Source: Desulfobacterales bacterium
Lineage (GTDB): Bacteria; Desulfobacterota; Desulfobacteria; Desulfobacterales; SURF-7
Direction of reading: 5' to 3'
Assembly (NCBI GenBank): GCA_018693105.1
Contig: JABHLN010000016.1
Coordinates: 1-48,399, forward strand
Length of the DNA stretch: 48,399 bases
Part shown: positions 24,637-33,752 of the stretch, one piece after another
Layout: each line of letters begins with the position of its first letter
Numbering within the stretch: position 1 is the first letter of the stretch
Notes under the pieces: generated by a model
What the model was told of the DNA's origin: nothing
Seen by the model: the letters and a program-made list of their open reading frames with translations, nothing else
Databases searched by the model: none
Position numbers and translations under genes: made by a program

Positions 24637-24712
24637 GATGGTTGTGTTATCTGCCGTTTCAAAATGCTCACATACTATGTGTATGCTTTCACTGTCAAAG
24701 CGGCTGGTACGT
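24637..24712. repeat. Decayed palindromic element with different stem
   Basis: GCCGTTTcaaaATGCTCACATACTATGTGTATGCTTTCACTGTCAAAGCGGC-like arrangement is seen at about 24653-24702, here described by arms GCCGTTT and AAAGCGGC around a CACATACtatGTGTATG inner arm. The inner arm is shared with other copies, while the outer stem is replaced by a different self-complementary one. Confidence 0.5.
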
Positions 24713-25168
24713 GAATAATATTTTTCAAGATAAAATAGAACAATCCGACGGCGTGCTGAACACCGCCTAATCTTTTAAAATAATGTTAATTTTATACTAT
24801 AAACTCATGTGCGTCAAATTCCTGAAATGGAAAGCCTGTTCCTATAAAACTTCAGCTTCATAATAATAAAAAGGCATCATAAAGTTTTATTTTTAAAAAT
24901 ATCATTCACTCCCCTTAAAGTAATCGCTTCATTGGAATTATCCGGTACGAGAGATAAAAAAGCCCTTAACCAATAAAACTAATGGAACCAATTGAACCAG
25001 TGAAACCGGTTAAACTATAACCTGTCTCAGATATCTTAAATACCAATAAAAACATAATTACGGGTCAAAATATTTCTACTTAAATCCTGTAAAGATATTT
25101 ACTTTATGTATATAAAATATTAGTATGCAATTCGTTTTTTATTAAAATAAATTACTCAGGGAGTTGAG
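24713..25168. other. Non-coding region with 9-bp periodic repeat array
   Basis: No gene is supported. At 24972-25016 five 9-bp units follow head to tail: AATAAAACT, AATGGAACC, AATTGAACC, AGTGAAACC, GGTTAAACT. They share a right-hand AACC/AACT. The array ends about 150 bp upstream of the thioesterase start. It may be an operator array or a decayed tandem repeat. Confidence 0.5.
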
Positions 25169-25606
25169 ATGGCACGTGTAAAGGTTGATTTACCAGATAA
25201 TTATGATTTTTCTACCAAGGTTCTGGTGAGGCTTGGTGATTCAAGGAGCGGGCATCTCGGTAATAATGCTCTTGTGGAGATTCTTAATGAAGTTTTGATG
25301 AGGTTGCTTCTTGAAAATGGTTTTACATATTTTGGTGTTGAAGGTTACTTACTTATTGTTGCCGATCTTGCAATCACATTCAAAGCCGAGGCTTTTTACG
25401 GTACAATGCTGGATATTAAACTTTCTGTGTCCAATTTCAGTAAAAACGGATGCGAGCTTATTTATTTTATTACTAATGAGAAGAGCGGCAAAGAGATAGC
25501 CAGGGCAAAAATGGGCGTTCTCTTTTTTGATAATGAAAAAAGAGTTTCAGTCCCGGTACCAGGAAAGTTCAAAGCCATTTTTGATAAAAAAGAAAAGATT
25601 GTTTAA
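25169..25606 (+). CDS. Hotdog-fold acyl-CoA thioesterase (4HBT/YbgC-like)
   Basis: A 145-aa single hotdog domain protein, predicted to hydrolyse acyl-CoA thioesters in the cytosol. The helix and following segment GHLGNNALVEILNEV (about 29-43) and AEAFYGTMLDIKLSV (about 72-86) match the 4HBT pattern, but the usual D-x-x-G-H-V catalytic start is altered to DSRSGHLGNN. Start follows GGGAG. It is isolated between a long non-coding stretch and an inverted copy of the palindromic element, whose edge may provide its last codons and stop (TAA at 25604-25606). Confidence 0.82.
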   Translation: MARVKVDLPDNYDFSTKVLVRLGDSRSGHLGNNALVEILNEVLMRLLLENGFTYFGVEGYLLIVADLAITFKAEAFYGTMLDIKLSVSNFSKNGCELIYFITNEKSGKEIARAKMGVLFFDNEKRVSVPVPGKFKAIFDKKEKIV

Positions 25607-25737
25607 CCGATGGCTAAGTAAAAATCTTCATATACAAGGCATAGTGGTTGGCCAGGCGTGAAGGCATACATGTAGTATGTCGAACGTCTGGCCAACCGCT
25701 ATAACGCGGTAGATGGAGACTTTTACGACGCCATCAA
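25606..25737 (-). repeat. Interspersed palindromic element, copy 4 (inverted)
   Basis: Inverted copy with the core TTGGCCAGG...GTCTGGCCAA around GGCATAC/GTATGTCG arms (about 25648-25696), and an intact right terminus acttttacgacgccatcaa. The left edge, next to the thioesterase stop, lacks the full terminus. It separates two convergent genes (thioesterase and acs), where it may act as a bidirectional terminator. Confidence 0.8.
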
Positions 25738-25756
25738 TGTTGTTTGTGAGAATATT

Positions 25757-27655
25757 CTATATATTATTTGCCCCTTTTATAATTTCATCCACAATATCCG
25801 GGTTTAACAGTGTTGAAGTATCTCCAAGATTGCTTGTATCACCTTCGGCAACCTTTCTAAGTATCCTCCTCATTATTTTACCCGACCTGGTCTTGGGTAG
25901 ACCTTTAGTAATCTGAATTTTCCCCGGTTTTGCTATGGGACCTATCTGTTTGTTTATAAGGTCGACCAGCTCTTTTTGGAAGATATCGAAGTCGTCTACA
26001 TCATCAGTACATATTACATACGCATATATTCCCTGTCCTTTGATATCATGAGGATAACCGACCACAGCGGACTCAACAATACTTGTATGCTGGTTGATGG
26101 CGTCTTCAACTTCCGCTGTACCTATCCTGTGACCGGACACATTGATAACGTCATCTACACGTCCGGTTATCCTGTAAAATCCGTCTTCATTTCTCCTGGC
26201 TCCGTCGCCTGTAAAATACAAACCCGGGTATGCCGAAAAGTATGTGTTGCGAAACCTCTCCTCGTCTCCATAGATACCACGGGTCATTCCCGGCCAAGGG
26301 TTGCGAATACAAAGGTTGCCTTCTGCAGGGTTTCCTTCGATTTCTTCTCCTTTTTTATCTACAAGAACAGGTTCCACACCGGGAAGCGGCAGGGTGGCGA
26401 AAGTGGGAATAGTTTTGGTTATACCTGCTATCGGTGAAATCATAATTCCTCCTGTTTCCGTCTGCCACCAGGTATCGACAATAGGACATTCGTTTTTTCC
26501 TATGTTTTTATTATACCACTCCCATGCTTCTTCGTTGATAGGTTCTCCAACAGTCCCGAGAACTTTTAACGAGCCAAGGCCATGTTTTTCAACAAAACTT
26601 AAACCCATTGCCTGTAGTGATCGTATAGCTGTCGGTGCGGTATAAAAATGTGTAACTTCATGCTTATCGCAGATCGCCCAGAAACGTCCAGGGTCCGGCC
26701 ATGTGGGAATTCCCTCAAACATAATTGTTGTTATACCGTTTAGAAGCGGTCCATATGTTATGTATGTATGCCCGGTGATCCATCCTATGTCAGCCGTGCA
26801 CCAGTAAATGTCATTTTTACTAACCTGGAAGACATTTTTTAAAGTATATGCGGCCCAGTTCATATAACCGGCTGTAGTGTGAACCTGTCCTTTTGGTTTA
26901 CCCGTGGAACCTGAAGTATAAAGAATGAAGAGAGTGTCTTCAGAATCCATGCTTACCGGAGGGCAATCGTCTTCAACATCAGGATAAATATCGTGGTACC
27001 ATACGTCTCTGTAATCCTTCATGCTGACATCAACATTGGTTCGTTTAACGACAATCACATTTTGTACTAAAGGGCATGATGTAAGGGCCTCATCTGCAAC
27101 AGCTTTCAGTGGGATAATCTTTGCCCCCCTGAAACTGCCGTCATTTGTCACAAGTGTTGTGGAATTACAATCCTGAATCCTATCTGCAAGTGCTTTTGCT
27201 GAAAATCCGCCAAAAACAACAGAGTGAGCAGCTCCTATACGGGTACATGCAATAATTCCGATAAGAAGTTCAGGGATCATCCCCATATAAAATGTAACTA
27301 TGTCCCCTTTTTTTATACCCCTCTTCTTCAAAACATTTGCAAATCGACATACTTCGGTATGAAGCTCCCTGTATGTATATTTTATAGTTTTTTCTTGCGG
27401 GTCGTTGGGTTCAAATATAAGGGCCGTATGGTCTCCTCTTTTATCCAGATGTATATCCAGACAGTTTTCACTCATATTTGTTTTTGCGCCGGGGAACCAT
27501 TGCACTCCAAGGGTTTCAAAATCACCGGTGCAGACCTCATCCCATTTTTTATGCCAAATGAATTTTTCTGCATAATCAGTCCAGAATTCTTGAGGATTTT
27601 CAATGCTTTGATCATACTTACGCTCATACTCAGTAAAAGAACCAATTCTTATCAT
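25757..27655 (-). CDS. acs: Acetyl-CoA synthetase (AMP-forming)
   Basis: A 632-aa ANL-superfamily ligase that activates acetate (or propionate) with ATP and CoA. The P-loop-like LYTSGSTGKPKG (about 247-258), the DTWWQTETGG block, GDGARRNEDG and the C-terminal catalytic lysine motif TRSGKIMRR are all present. Length and the long N-terminal Acs domain favour acetyl-CoA synthetase over general acyl ligases. The ATG at 27655 has a GGA element nearby. It is convergent with the thioesterase and stands alone. It could recover acetate or make acetyl-CoA for the CO dehydrogenase pathway. Confidence 0.95.
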   Translation of the reverse strand: MIRIGSFTEYERKYDQSIENPQEFWTDYAEKFIWHKKWDEVCTGDFETLGVQWFPGAKTNMSENCLDIHLDKRGDHTALIFEPNDPQEKTIKYTYRELHTEVCRFANVLKKRGIKKGDIVTFYMGMIPELLIGIIACTRIGAAHSVVFGGFSAKALADRIQDCNSTTLVTNDGSFRGAKIIPLKAVADEALTSCPLVQNVIVVKRTNVDVSMKDYRDVWYHDIYPDVEDDCPPVSMDSEDTLFILYTSGSTGKPKGQVHTTAGYMNWAAYTLKNVFQVSKNDIYWCTADIGWITGHTYITYGPLLNGITTIMFEGIPTWPDPGRFWAICDKHEVTHFYTAPTAIRSLQAMGLSFVEKHGLGSLKVLGTVGEPINEEAWEWYNKNIGKNECPIVDTWWQTETGGIMISPIAGITKTIPTFATLPLPGVEPVLVDKKGEEIEGNPAEGNLCIRNPWPGMTRGIYGDEERFRNTYFSAYPGLYFTGDGARRNEDGFYRITGRVDDVINVSGHRIGTAEVEDAINQHTSIVESAVVGYPHDIKGQGIYAYVICTDDVDDFDIFQKELVDLINKQIGPIAKPGKIQITKGLPKTRSGKIMRRILRKVAEGDTSNLGDTSTLLNPDIVDEIIKGANNI

Positions 27656-27854
27656 AATAAAATCCTTTTTTAAAATGTGCGTTAATACATGAAGCGCTTA
27701 TACAAGTTGGTATGAAAATGTTGAGAATATACTTGGAGAAATGAACATAAAATGTTTCTTTTTGTTTGGCAACATTTTTTAAAGGACGAATGGAGAATGG
27801 ATTTGTTTAGTTTACCCTATGTGAGTGCAGGCAAATAACATGGCAAGGCCCTGC

Positions 27855-28076
27855 TTATTTAATCAGATCTTTTATACCAGCCTTGATAAGAGCCGGTTTA
27901 ACAAGTAGTTTGGCTTTGTTCATCTTACCTCGTGCATCCACAAATGTATCCTGGAATGTAAGACCGGTCTTTTTTAGTATTTTTATATTGTCGTCCAAAA
28001 GTATGAAATGAAAGTTTAATGCACCTGTAAATGAAATTCCGGTTATAATTATCAATGTGATCAAGGCCTTTTTCAT
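27855..28076 (-). CDS. Small hypothetical protein with N-terminal membrane anchor
   Basis: A 73-aa protein. Residues 1-25 (MKKALITLIIITGISFTGAL) form a signal peptide or membrane anchor, and the rest is basic and amphipathic (KMNKAKLLVKPALIKAGIKDLIK). A GGAG site lies 5-8 bp before the ATG, which supports real coding. I do not recognise the family. It is on the same strand as the acs gene (downstream) and typA (130 bp upstream). Confidence 0.6.
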   Translation of the reverse strand: MKKALITLIIITGISFTGALNFHFILLDDNIKILKKTGLTFQDTFVDARGKMNKAKLLVKPALIKAGIKDLIK

Positions 28077-28206
28077 AAAAACTCCGGAATGTATATTCCT
28101 TTAAAAAATGTCCTCACTTTTTATCTGAGACCATTGCATAATGACTCTTTTAGTCGAAATAGTACACACTATTGCACCCTTTGGCCTGAAGTATGGCTCA
28201 ACCTGA

Positions 28207-30036
28207 TCAGGTTTTATTTGTTTTTTGCAGTTTCCTGTCATTAATGGTCAATATGGTTTTACGTAAGCGTATTGATTTTGGGGTTACTTCAACCATTTCA
28301 TCCTGGCCAATAAAATTTAAAGCAAATTCGAGGGTCATGGGCTTAACAGGAGCGCAGACGGTACTGTCATCTTTTCCTGACGCTCTCATATTGGTCAGTT
28401 TCTTTTCTTTGCACGGATTTACGTTAAGATCCTGTTCCTTATTGTTTTCACCGACAATCATCCCTTCGTAGACAGGGGTAACCGGAGTTACGAACAATTG
28501 TCCTCGCGGTTCAAGGTTAAACAGGGCATATGTTACCGCCTTCCCACCTCTGTCTGAAACAAGTGAGCCGGTAAATCTTGTCGGGAAATCTCCCCTGAAC
28601 GGCTCATAACCGTCAAAAAGGGTGTTCATGATACCGGTACCTTTTGTATCGGTTAAAAATTCATCCCTGTATCCGATTATTGCCCGCGAGGGTGCGGAAA
28701 ATTCTATATTTACACGTCCTCTGCCGTTATTGACAAGATTAACGATTCTGCTTTTTCTCAGCGAAAGTTTTTCAGTTACAATCCCTACAAAATTTTCTTC
28801 ACAGTCAACAAAAATCCTTTCTATAGGTTCCAGCCTCTTCCCTTTTTCATACTTTAAAATCACTTCCGGCCTGCCAACACAGAGTTCAAAACCTTCTCTG
28901 CGCATGGTTTCGATAAGGATTGCAAGCTGAAACTCACCCCGTCCCTTTACTATAAAACTTTCTTTATCTTCAGATTCTTCAAGCTGAATAGCAACATTTA
29001 TTAAAGACTCCTTTTTCAGTCTTTCACGAATCTTACTGGATTGGACGAATTTACCTTCCAGACCTGAAAAAGGGGAGTTGGAAATTGTAAATTTCATTGA
29101 GACAGTCGGTTCATCAACACTTATCCTGGGGAGTGCTTTGGGGTTATCTTTAGTGCATATTGTATCACCGATTTGAAATTCATCAATGCCGGATACAACA
29201 GCTATATCGCCGGGTTCCACAATTTCCACATCTGATAATGACGGACCGCTATAAACCTGAAGCTTTGAAACGTGAAGGTTAACTTTTTCATCGCCCTTTG
29301 TCATACAAATCAGGTTATCCCTGGAGCTGACGCTTCCGTTGAAAATTTTTCCGATGGCAAGCCGTCCCATATAATCAGAGTATCCGAGGTCGGCAACAAG
29401 CATCTGAAAAGGTTCAGCCGGGTCGTATACAGGGGAAGGGATTTCTTCGATTATAGTTTCAAAAAGAACAGTTAGGTCACCGTCTTTATCATCAAGCTTT
29501 TTCTTTGCTGTTCCTTCCCGGCCTATAGCATACATGTATGTAAAATCGAGCTGCTCATCTGTAGCTCCAAGGTCAATAAAGAGGTCGTAGATTTCGTCTA
29601 GCACTTCATCAGGCCTTGCGTCACCCCGGTCAATTTTATTAATGACGACAATCACTTTCAGCTTTGCCTCAAAAGTCTTTTTAAGTACAAATCGTGTCTG
29701 GGGAAGAGGTCCTTCCGAAGCATCAACAAGAAGAATTGCACCATCAACCATTGATAATGCCCGTTCAACTTCAGCGCCAAAATCAGCATGTCCGGGAGTA
29801 TCAAGGATATTTATTTTTGTACCTCTGAAATTTACGGAACAGTTTTTTGCCGAAATCGTGATCCCTCTTTCACGTTCCAGGTCCATACTATCCATAATTC
29901 GCTCTTCAACCTTTTGATTATCCCGAAAAAGCCCACTTTGGCTGAACATTGAATCGACAAGAGATGTCTTTCCATGGTCAACATGAGCAATTATTGCAAT
30001 ATTTCTAATTTTTTCATTTTTTGATAAACTTTTCAC
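28207..30036 (-). CDS. typA: GTP-binding protein TypA/BipA
   Basis: A 609-aa ribosome-associated translational GTPase. G-motifs are visible: AHVDHGKTSL (G1), RGITI (G2), DTPGHADF (G3) and NKIDRGDARP (G4). EF-G-like domains and the BipA C-terminal domain follow, ending with basic residues. The length is standard. The start is a GTG at 30036 behind GAGGGA. BipA helps 50S assembly and translation under stress or cold. It is followed downstream by the small anchored protein and preceded by an RNA helicase gene on the same strand. Confidence 0.96.
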   Translation of the reverse strand: MKSLSKNEKIRNIAIIAHVDHGKTSLVDSMFSQSGLFRDNQKVEERIMDSMDLERERGITISAKNCSVNFRGTKINILDTPGHADFGAEVERALSMVDGAILLVDASEGPLPQTRFVLKKTFEAKLKVIVVINKIDRGDARPDEVLDEIYDLFIDLGATDEQLDFTYMYAIGREGTAKKKLDDKDGDLTVLFETIIEEIPSPVYDPAEPFQMLVADLGYSDYMGRLAIGKIFNGSVSSRDNLICMTKGDEKVNLHVSKLQVYSGPSLSDVEIVEPGDIAVVSGIDEFQIGDTICTKDNPKALPRISVDEPTVSMKFTISNSPFSGLEGKFVQSSKIRERLKKESLINVAIQLEESEDKESFIVKGRGEFQLAILIETMRREGFELCVGRPEVILKYEKGKRLEPIERIFVDCEENFVGIVTEKLSLRKSRIVNLVNNGRGRVNIEFSAPSRAIIGYRDEFLTDTKGTGIMNTLFDGYEPFRGDFPTRFTGSLVSDRGGKAVTYALFNLEPRGQLFVTPVTPVYEGMIVGENNKEQDLNVNPCKEKKLTNMRASGKDDSTVCAPVKPMTLEFALNFIGQDEMVEVTPKSIRLRKTILTINDRKLQKTNKT

Positions 30037-30145
30037 TTAATTCCCTCGTAATATATATTAACACGGGCTTATATGACAACTATCTGTAATTGTCTGCCAA
30101 TATTGGTATTTGCCAAAGATAAAAGGTGCTTGTAGTATCCACTCT

Positions 30146-31666
30146 TTATTTTTTTTCAGGCCGGCGCAGGTTCGTTTTCTTCCTCGAGTTGTAATTTGAA
30201 TTCTTTCGCTTGTTGTCAGGATAACGTTTTTTGTTCTTCTTTCCTGAAGCGGTTCCTCTTGGTTTTGTTTTTTGTTTAGGTTTTTGTTTCACAGGCTTTG
30301 GAGGCGGTTTCAGCAGGCTGATATCAGGTTGCTCACATTCCAGTTTTTCTCCAAGCATTTCTTCAATTGCCGGAATATAAAAGGAATCATCCTCACAAGC
30401 GAAACTGATCGAAATACCTTTTCTTTCCGCTCTTCCGGTACGCCCTATACGATGCACATAGTCTTCAGCATCATGAGGAAGGTTGTAATTTATTACATGA
30501 CTGATTCCTTCTACATGGATGCCCCTTGCAGCCACATCTGTTGCCACAAGCACTCTTGTTTTTCCGTTTCTGAAATTCTCAAGTACGGATAGACGTTTTG
30601 TCTGGGGAACTTCTCCTGATAAGAGTGCACAGCTTATTCCATGGCTTCGTAAACGCTCCTTAAGATCACGAGTCTGGTCTCTACGGTTAGAGAAAACAAG
30701 AACACATTCAAGTTTTTCGATGAGGTTGTATAGTAGGCAGAATTTTTCCTCATTTGTTACAATATAGACAATCTGTTTTATGTTTTCTGCTGCAATAGTT
30801 TCCGGTTCAATTTCAACATTGAATGAATCTCTTGTCCAGCTTTCGGCAAGGCGCATTACTTCAGGTGTTATGGTGGCACTGAAAAACAGGGTCTGTCTTT
30901 TATCTTTTTTAGGGGTACTGTAAACAATCTGACGAATGTCTGCAATAAACCCCATGTCAAGCATCCTGTCTGCTTCATCTATGACAAGAATTTCAACTCT
31001 GCTAAGATCTACTACTTTCTGGCGTTTAAAATCAAGAAGACGTCCGGGAGTTGCTACAACAATATCTATAATTTTATTCTGCAGCGCCTTTTTCTGCTTT
31101 TCATATGCCATTCCCCCAAAAACAGATAGAGTCCGGCTTCTGGTATATTTACCGATTCCCTGTGCGTCTTTTTCAATCTGGAGAACAAGTTCCCGTGTAG
31201 GTGCAATAATAAGTGCCCTTGGTGTTCCCGGTTTACGTTTTCCTTTAATAGGCTTTTGCAGGAAACGGTTATATATAGTAATAAGAAATGCAGCACTTTT
31301 TCCGGTTCCAGTCTGGGCCTGTCCTGTAGCATCTTTTCCTGTAAGGGCCTGGGGTAGTGTTTCAGCCTGGATAGGAGTGCAGTATTGAAATTTAAGGTCA
31401 GCAATTGCATGCATTATTTTATAGCTGAGTTTGAGATCATGAAAACGGGTTTTTCCTTCGACAGGAGGAACATTAAATTTTGATATATCCCACCGGTTTG
31501 ATTTTGGCTTTTGAGGAGCAGCTTTTTTTCTATGATCAGTTTTAGATTCAGTTATAGATTCAGTTTTTGGCTCAGAAGGAATAATTGTTTTTTTTTGTAA
31601 GGGGGGTTCAGAAGCTTTTTTGTTTTTTAATACTGAACCAATTTTTTTAATAATTCTGTTTATCAA
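30146..31666 (-). CDS. DEAD-box ATP-dependent RNA helicase (RhlE-like)
   Basis: A 506-aa DEAD-box helicase. After an 80-aa basic N-terminal extension, the Q motif region (FQYCTPIQAETLP), motif I AQTGTGKSAAF, DEAD (motif II), SAT (III) and HRIGRTGRAERKG (VI) occur in order. The C-terminal 80 residues are Lys/Arg-rich, typical of RNA-binding tails. The longest frame starts at a TTG at 31666 behind an AGG element. An internal start is possible because the N-terminal tail is low complexity. It likely acts in ribosome assembly or mRNA turnover, fitting the typA neighbour. Confidence 0.93.
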   Translation of the reverse strand: MINRIIKKIGSVLKNKKASEPPLQKKTIIPSEPKTESITESKTDHRKKAAPQKPKSNRWDISKFNVPPVEGKTRFHDLKLSYKIMHAIADLKFQYCTPIQAETLPQALTGKDATGQAQTGTGKSAAFLITIYNRFLQKPIKGKRKPGTPRALIIAPTRELVLQIEKDAQGIGKYTRSRTLSVFGGMAYEKQKKALQNKIIDIVVATPGRLLDFKRQKVVDLSRVEILVIDEADRMLDMGFIADIRQIVYSTPKKDKRQTLFFSATITPEVMRLAESWTRDSFNVEIEPETIAAENIKQIVYIVTNEEKFCLLYNLIEKLECVLVFSNRRDQTRDLKERLRSHGISCALLSGEVPQTKRLSVLENFRNGKTRVLVATDVAARGIHVEGISHVINYNLPHDAEDYVHRIGRTGRAERKGISISFACEDDSFYIPAIEEMLGEKLECEQPDISLLKPPPKPVKQKPKQKTKPRGTASGKKNKKRYPDNKRKNSNYNSRKKTNLRRPEKK

Positions 31667-31721
31667 GTTATTTACCTATATTAATTTCTTATTTGACTAT
31701 TTTTTATATCTTTCATCTTTT

Positions 31722-32687
31722 CTAAAAAGACATTAAGTCCATAATATTTGCATATTGAGTCCTTAAATCCTGTGTTTCTCTTCCCCAAAATTGATCACTG
31801 CCCCAATCTGGAAATTTTGTCTTAAACTGATAATCCGATTTTTGAATACTGCACCAGGCTGTAAAATATATAATTCGCATTGCGCGCAAACCCTCAATTA
31901 ATAAAGGGGCGTAAGAATCAACTTCACGGAATTGCCGGTAACCGTCAAGTAGCATTTGCAGTTGATATTTACTTGCAGGATAATGATCGGGTAAAAGGAG
32001 CCAAAAATCCTGCACAGGCGGCCCATTCATCATATCGTCAAAATCAATAACCATCAACCCCTGGTCAGGACGGTGAAGAATGTTACCTGCATGAAAATCA
32101 CCATGTATTCGAATTGTTTCAAGGTTCTCAAAGTATGGTGATAATGTATCAATAATCAGGGTGCATATATCATTGAATGGTTGCTGCCACCGTTTTGTTA
32201 CCGAACTTTCTATAAGTTGATTTACATAATCCCTTGTTGTTGTTGCTGGAGAGAGTTGAAGTCGTGAAGGTGCAAGCTTTTTTTGCCCTGCATTATGTAA
32301 ACGGCCAAGCAGGGTACCAACACGTTTCCAGTTCTCATCACATTCAATATCAAACTGACGGCCTGCTTTTTTGGGGAAAATTGAAAAGGCAATGTTATCC
32401 AGATCCCCCAGGGTCTTTCCGTTATCAAGTTTAATAGGGCAGACAACAGGAATATCAATTTCTGCACAATCAAGAAGAAATTCATGTTCGTCAAGCAAAG
32501 CATTATATGTCCAACGTCCTGGGCGATAAAACTTTGCAATATATTCTTTTTTATCAACAGCCTGAATTTCATAAACTCTGTTAATATAACTAGGTAAAGT
32601 TCGAGCTAAAGCGGTAAGTTTTGTCCCAAGCGCATTTTCAAGTGCAGGTAGAAAAAGATTTGGTGTTAATTCCGAAAAGCAATCCAT
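31722..32687 (-). CDS. srkA: SrkA/YihE-type serine/threonine protein kinase
   Basis: A 321-aa aminoglycoside-phosphotransferase-fold kinase. The catalytic loop IHGDFHAGNIL and the metal site MVIDFDDMMNGP are clear, followed by an LLLPDHYP helix region typical of the YihE/SrkA group. SrkA is a stress-response kinase in enterobacteria. The ATG at 32687 lacks an obvious ribosome site. It lies upstream of the helicase gene on the same strand. The gene symbol is by family resemblance and its role here is inferred. Confidence 0.88.
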   Translation of the reverse strand: MDCFSELTPNLFLPALENALGTKLTALARTLPSYINRVYEIQAVDKKEYIAKFYRPGRWTYNALLDEHEFLLDCAEIDIPVVCPIKLDNGKTLGDLDNIAFSIFPKKAGRQFDIECDENWKRVGTLLGRLHNAGQKKLAPSRLQLSPATTTRDYVNQLIESSVTKRWQQPFNDICTLIIDTLSPYFENLETIRIHGDFHAGNILHRPDQGLMVIDFDDMMNGPPVQDFWLLLPDHYPASKYQLQMLLDGYRQFREVDSYAPLLIEGLRAMRIIYFTAWCSIQKSDYQFKTKFPDWGSDQFWGRETQDLRTQYANIMDLMSF

Positions 32688-33084
32688 AGATTATTAATTA
32701 TGTTTATCCATTATGCTTGCATTTTAATGGTGAACTATTATTTGTTTTATTCTCATAGCTGGTAATTCAGTGTTCATATTCAAAAGTAGCATAACACCAA
32801 TGGACAGGCATCAGGCATAACCAGCTGATAAAATAAATTATGACAGATGCATGACTTTGTTAATTCAATCGCCGGCTTTTTCCCCTTACCTCGTTACAGG
32901 TTGCAAGTTACTATAACTACTTTATATCCATCTTTATTCTAACAAACTGAGACAAAGGGGGGGGGTACAAAACAGTTCGAGCCATTAATGAAAATTATTG
33001 AGAGGCCATACCAAATTTAATAGCGGAGAATAAGGGCTGACTGATTTTCATTCGGTAAGGAGTAAACAGAGTATGTTTTGTTTC
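32688..33084. other. Non-coding region with a poly-G tract
   Basis: No gene is supported in about 400 bp. A run of nine G lies at 32957-32965. It is outside any frame I can support, so a phase-variable coding switch is not indicated. Confidence 0.5.
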
Positions 33085-33243
33085 TTACACTATTTGCAGA
33101 TCTGGTGAACCTTTACGGCGGCGTATCACCTTAACCCCTGAGAATTTATTTCCTGTTTGATGTTTTTCATCCTGAGGTTGGTTTTCATGCATTAGCATTG
33201 CACGTAGTTTATCTTCTATCTTTTTTCTTTTATTTTCTTCCAT
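33085..33243 (-). CDS. Small basic hypothetical protein, 52 aa
   Basis: A short frame with ATG at 33243 and TAA ending at 33085, encoding 52 residues. The product starts MEENKRKKIEDKLR, is highly charged and ends with VKVIRRRKGSPDLQIV. The RRRKG-x-PD tail resembles short conserved proteins I associate with deltaproteobacteria, but no function is known to me. An AAGG element lies upstream of the start. It has a purposeful, non-random composition compared with the surrounding AT-rich sequence. Confidence 0.6.
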   Translation of the reverse strand: MEENKRKKIEDKLRAMLMHENQPQDEKHQTGNKFSGVKVIRRRKGSPDLQIV

Positions 33244-33752
33244 TATCGTTTTTGACCTTAAATTAAACTTTTATTCAATTATTTTCACAAGTTTTGTCTG
33301 AATTTTTGTCCTGGGAAAAATTACAATATTTGCCAGGGGTTTTTGTCATCCTTAGGGTGAGGTTGAAAACAGCGGGCCGAAGGTGTAAAAAATAGATGCA
33401 TGATCTCCAGCAAACGGTAAATTTTCTCCAGATCTAAAATAAAATTTATTTCATGGGATAATTCAATAGGTAGAACAAGTGGATATGATGGCAAGCAACA
33501 GACTTTTCTTTCCAAAAAACACACTTACTCATAAATCATACTTCCATACTGGCCTGATCGCAAAAAACATATCGAAAATAAGTGTTAGATATTATTTAAC
33601 TGCGACTGAAAGCCAAATCTTGAGTGCTCTCTACATTAGATTTTCACGTTATGCAAGTATAAAATGCAATTTAATCAAAATTATTTTAAAAGTGTAAACT
33701 AAAATGACCATTCTAATGATTAATTTTGTTTATATTCCGATTGAAAAACATC
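33244..33752. other. Non-coding region
   Basis: About 500 bp without a supported gene. Two open frames (33321-33524 minus and 33479-33697 plus) overlap on opposite strands, lack ribosome sites and have atypical composition. Nothing else was recognised. Confidence 0.45.

Noticed and set aside
32957-32965. Run of nine G as a possible phase-variation tract
   Set aside because: It is not inside or just upstream of any supported gene.
33321-33697. Two overlapping opposite-strand open frames in the gap before the fadD-type gene
   Set aside because: Neither has a ribosome site or recognisable sequence; AT-rich random frames of this size are expected.
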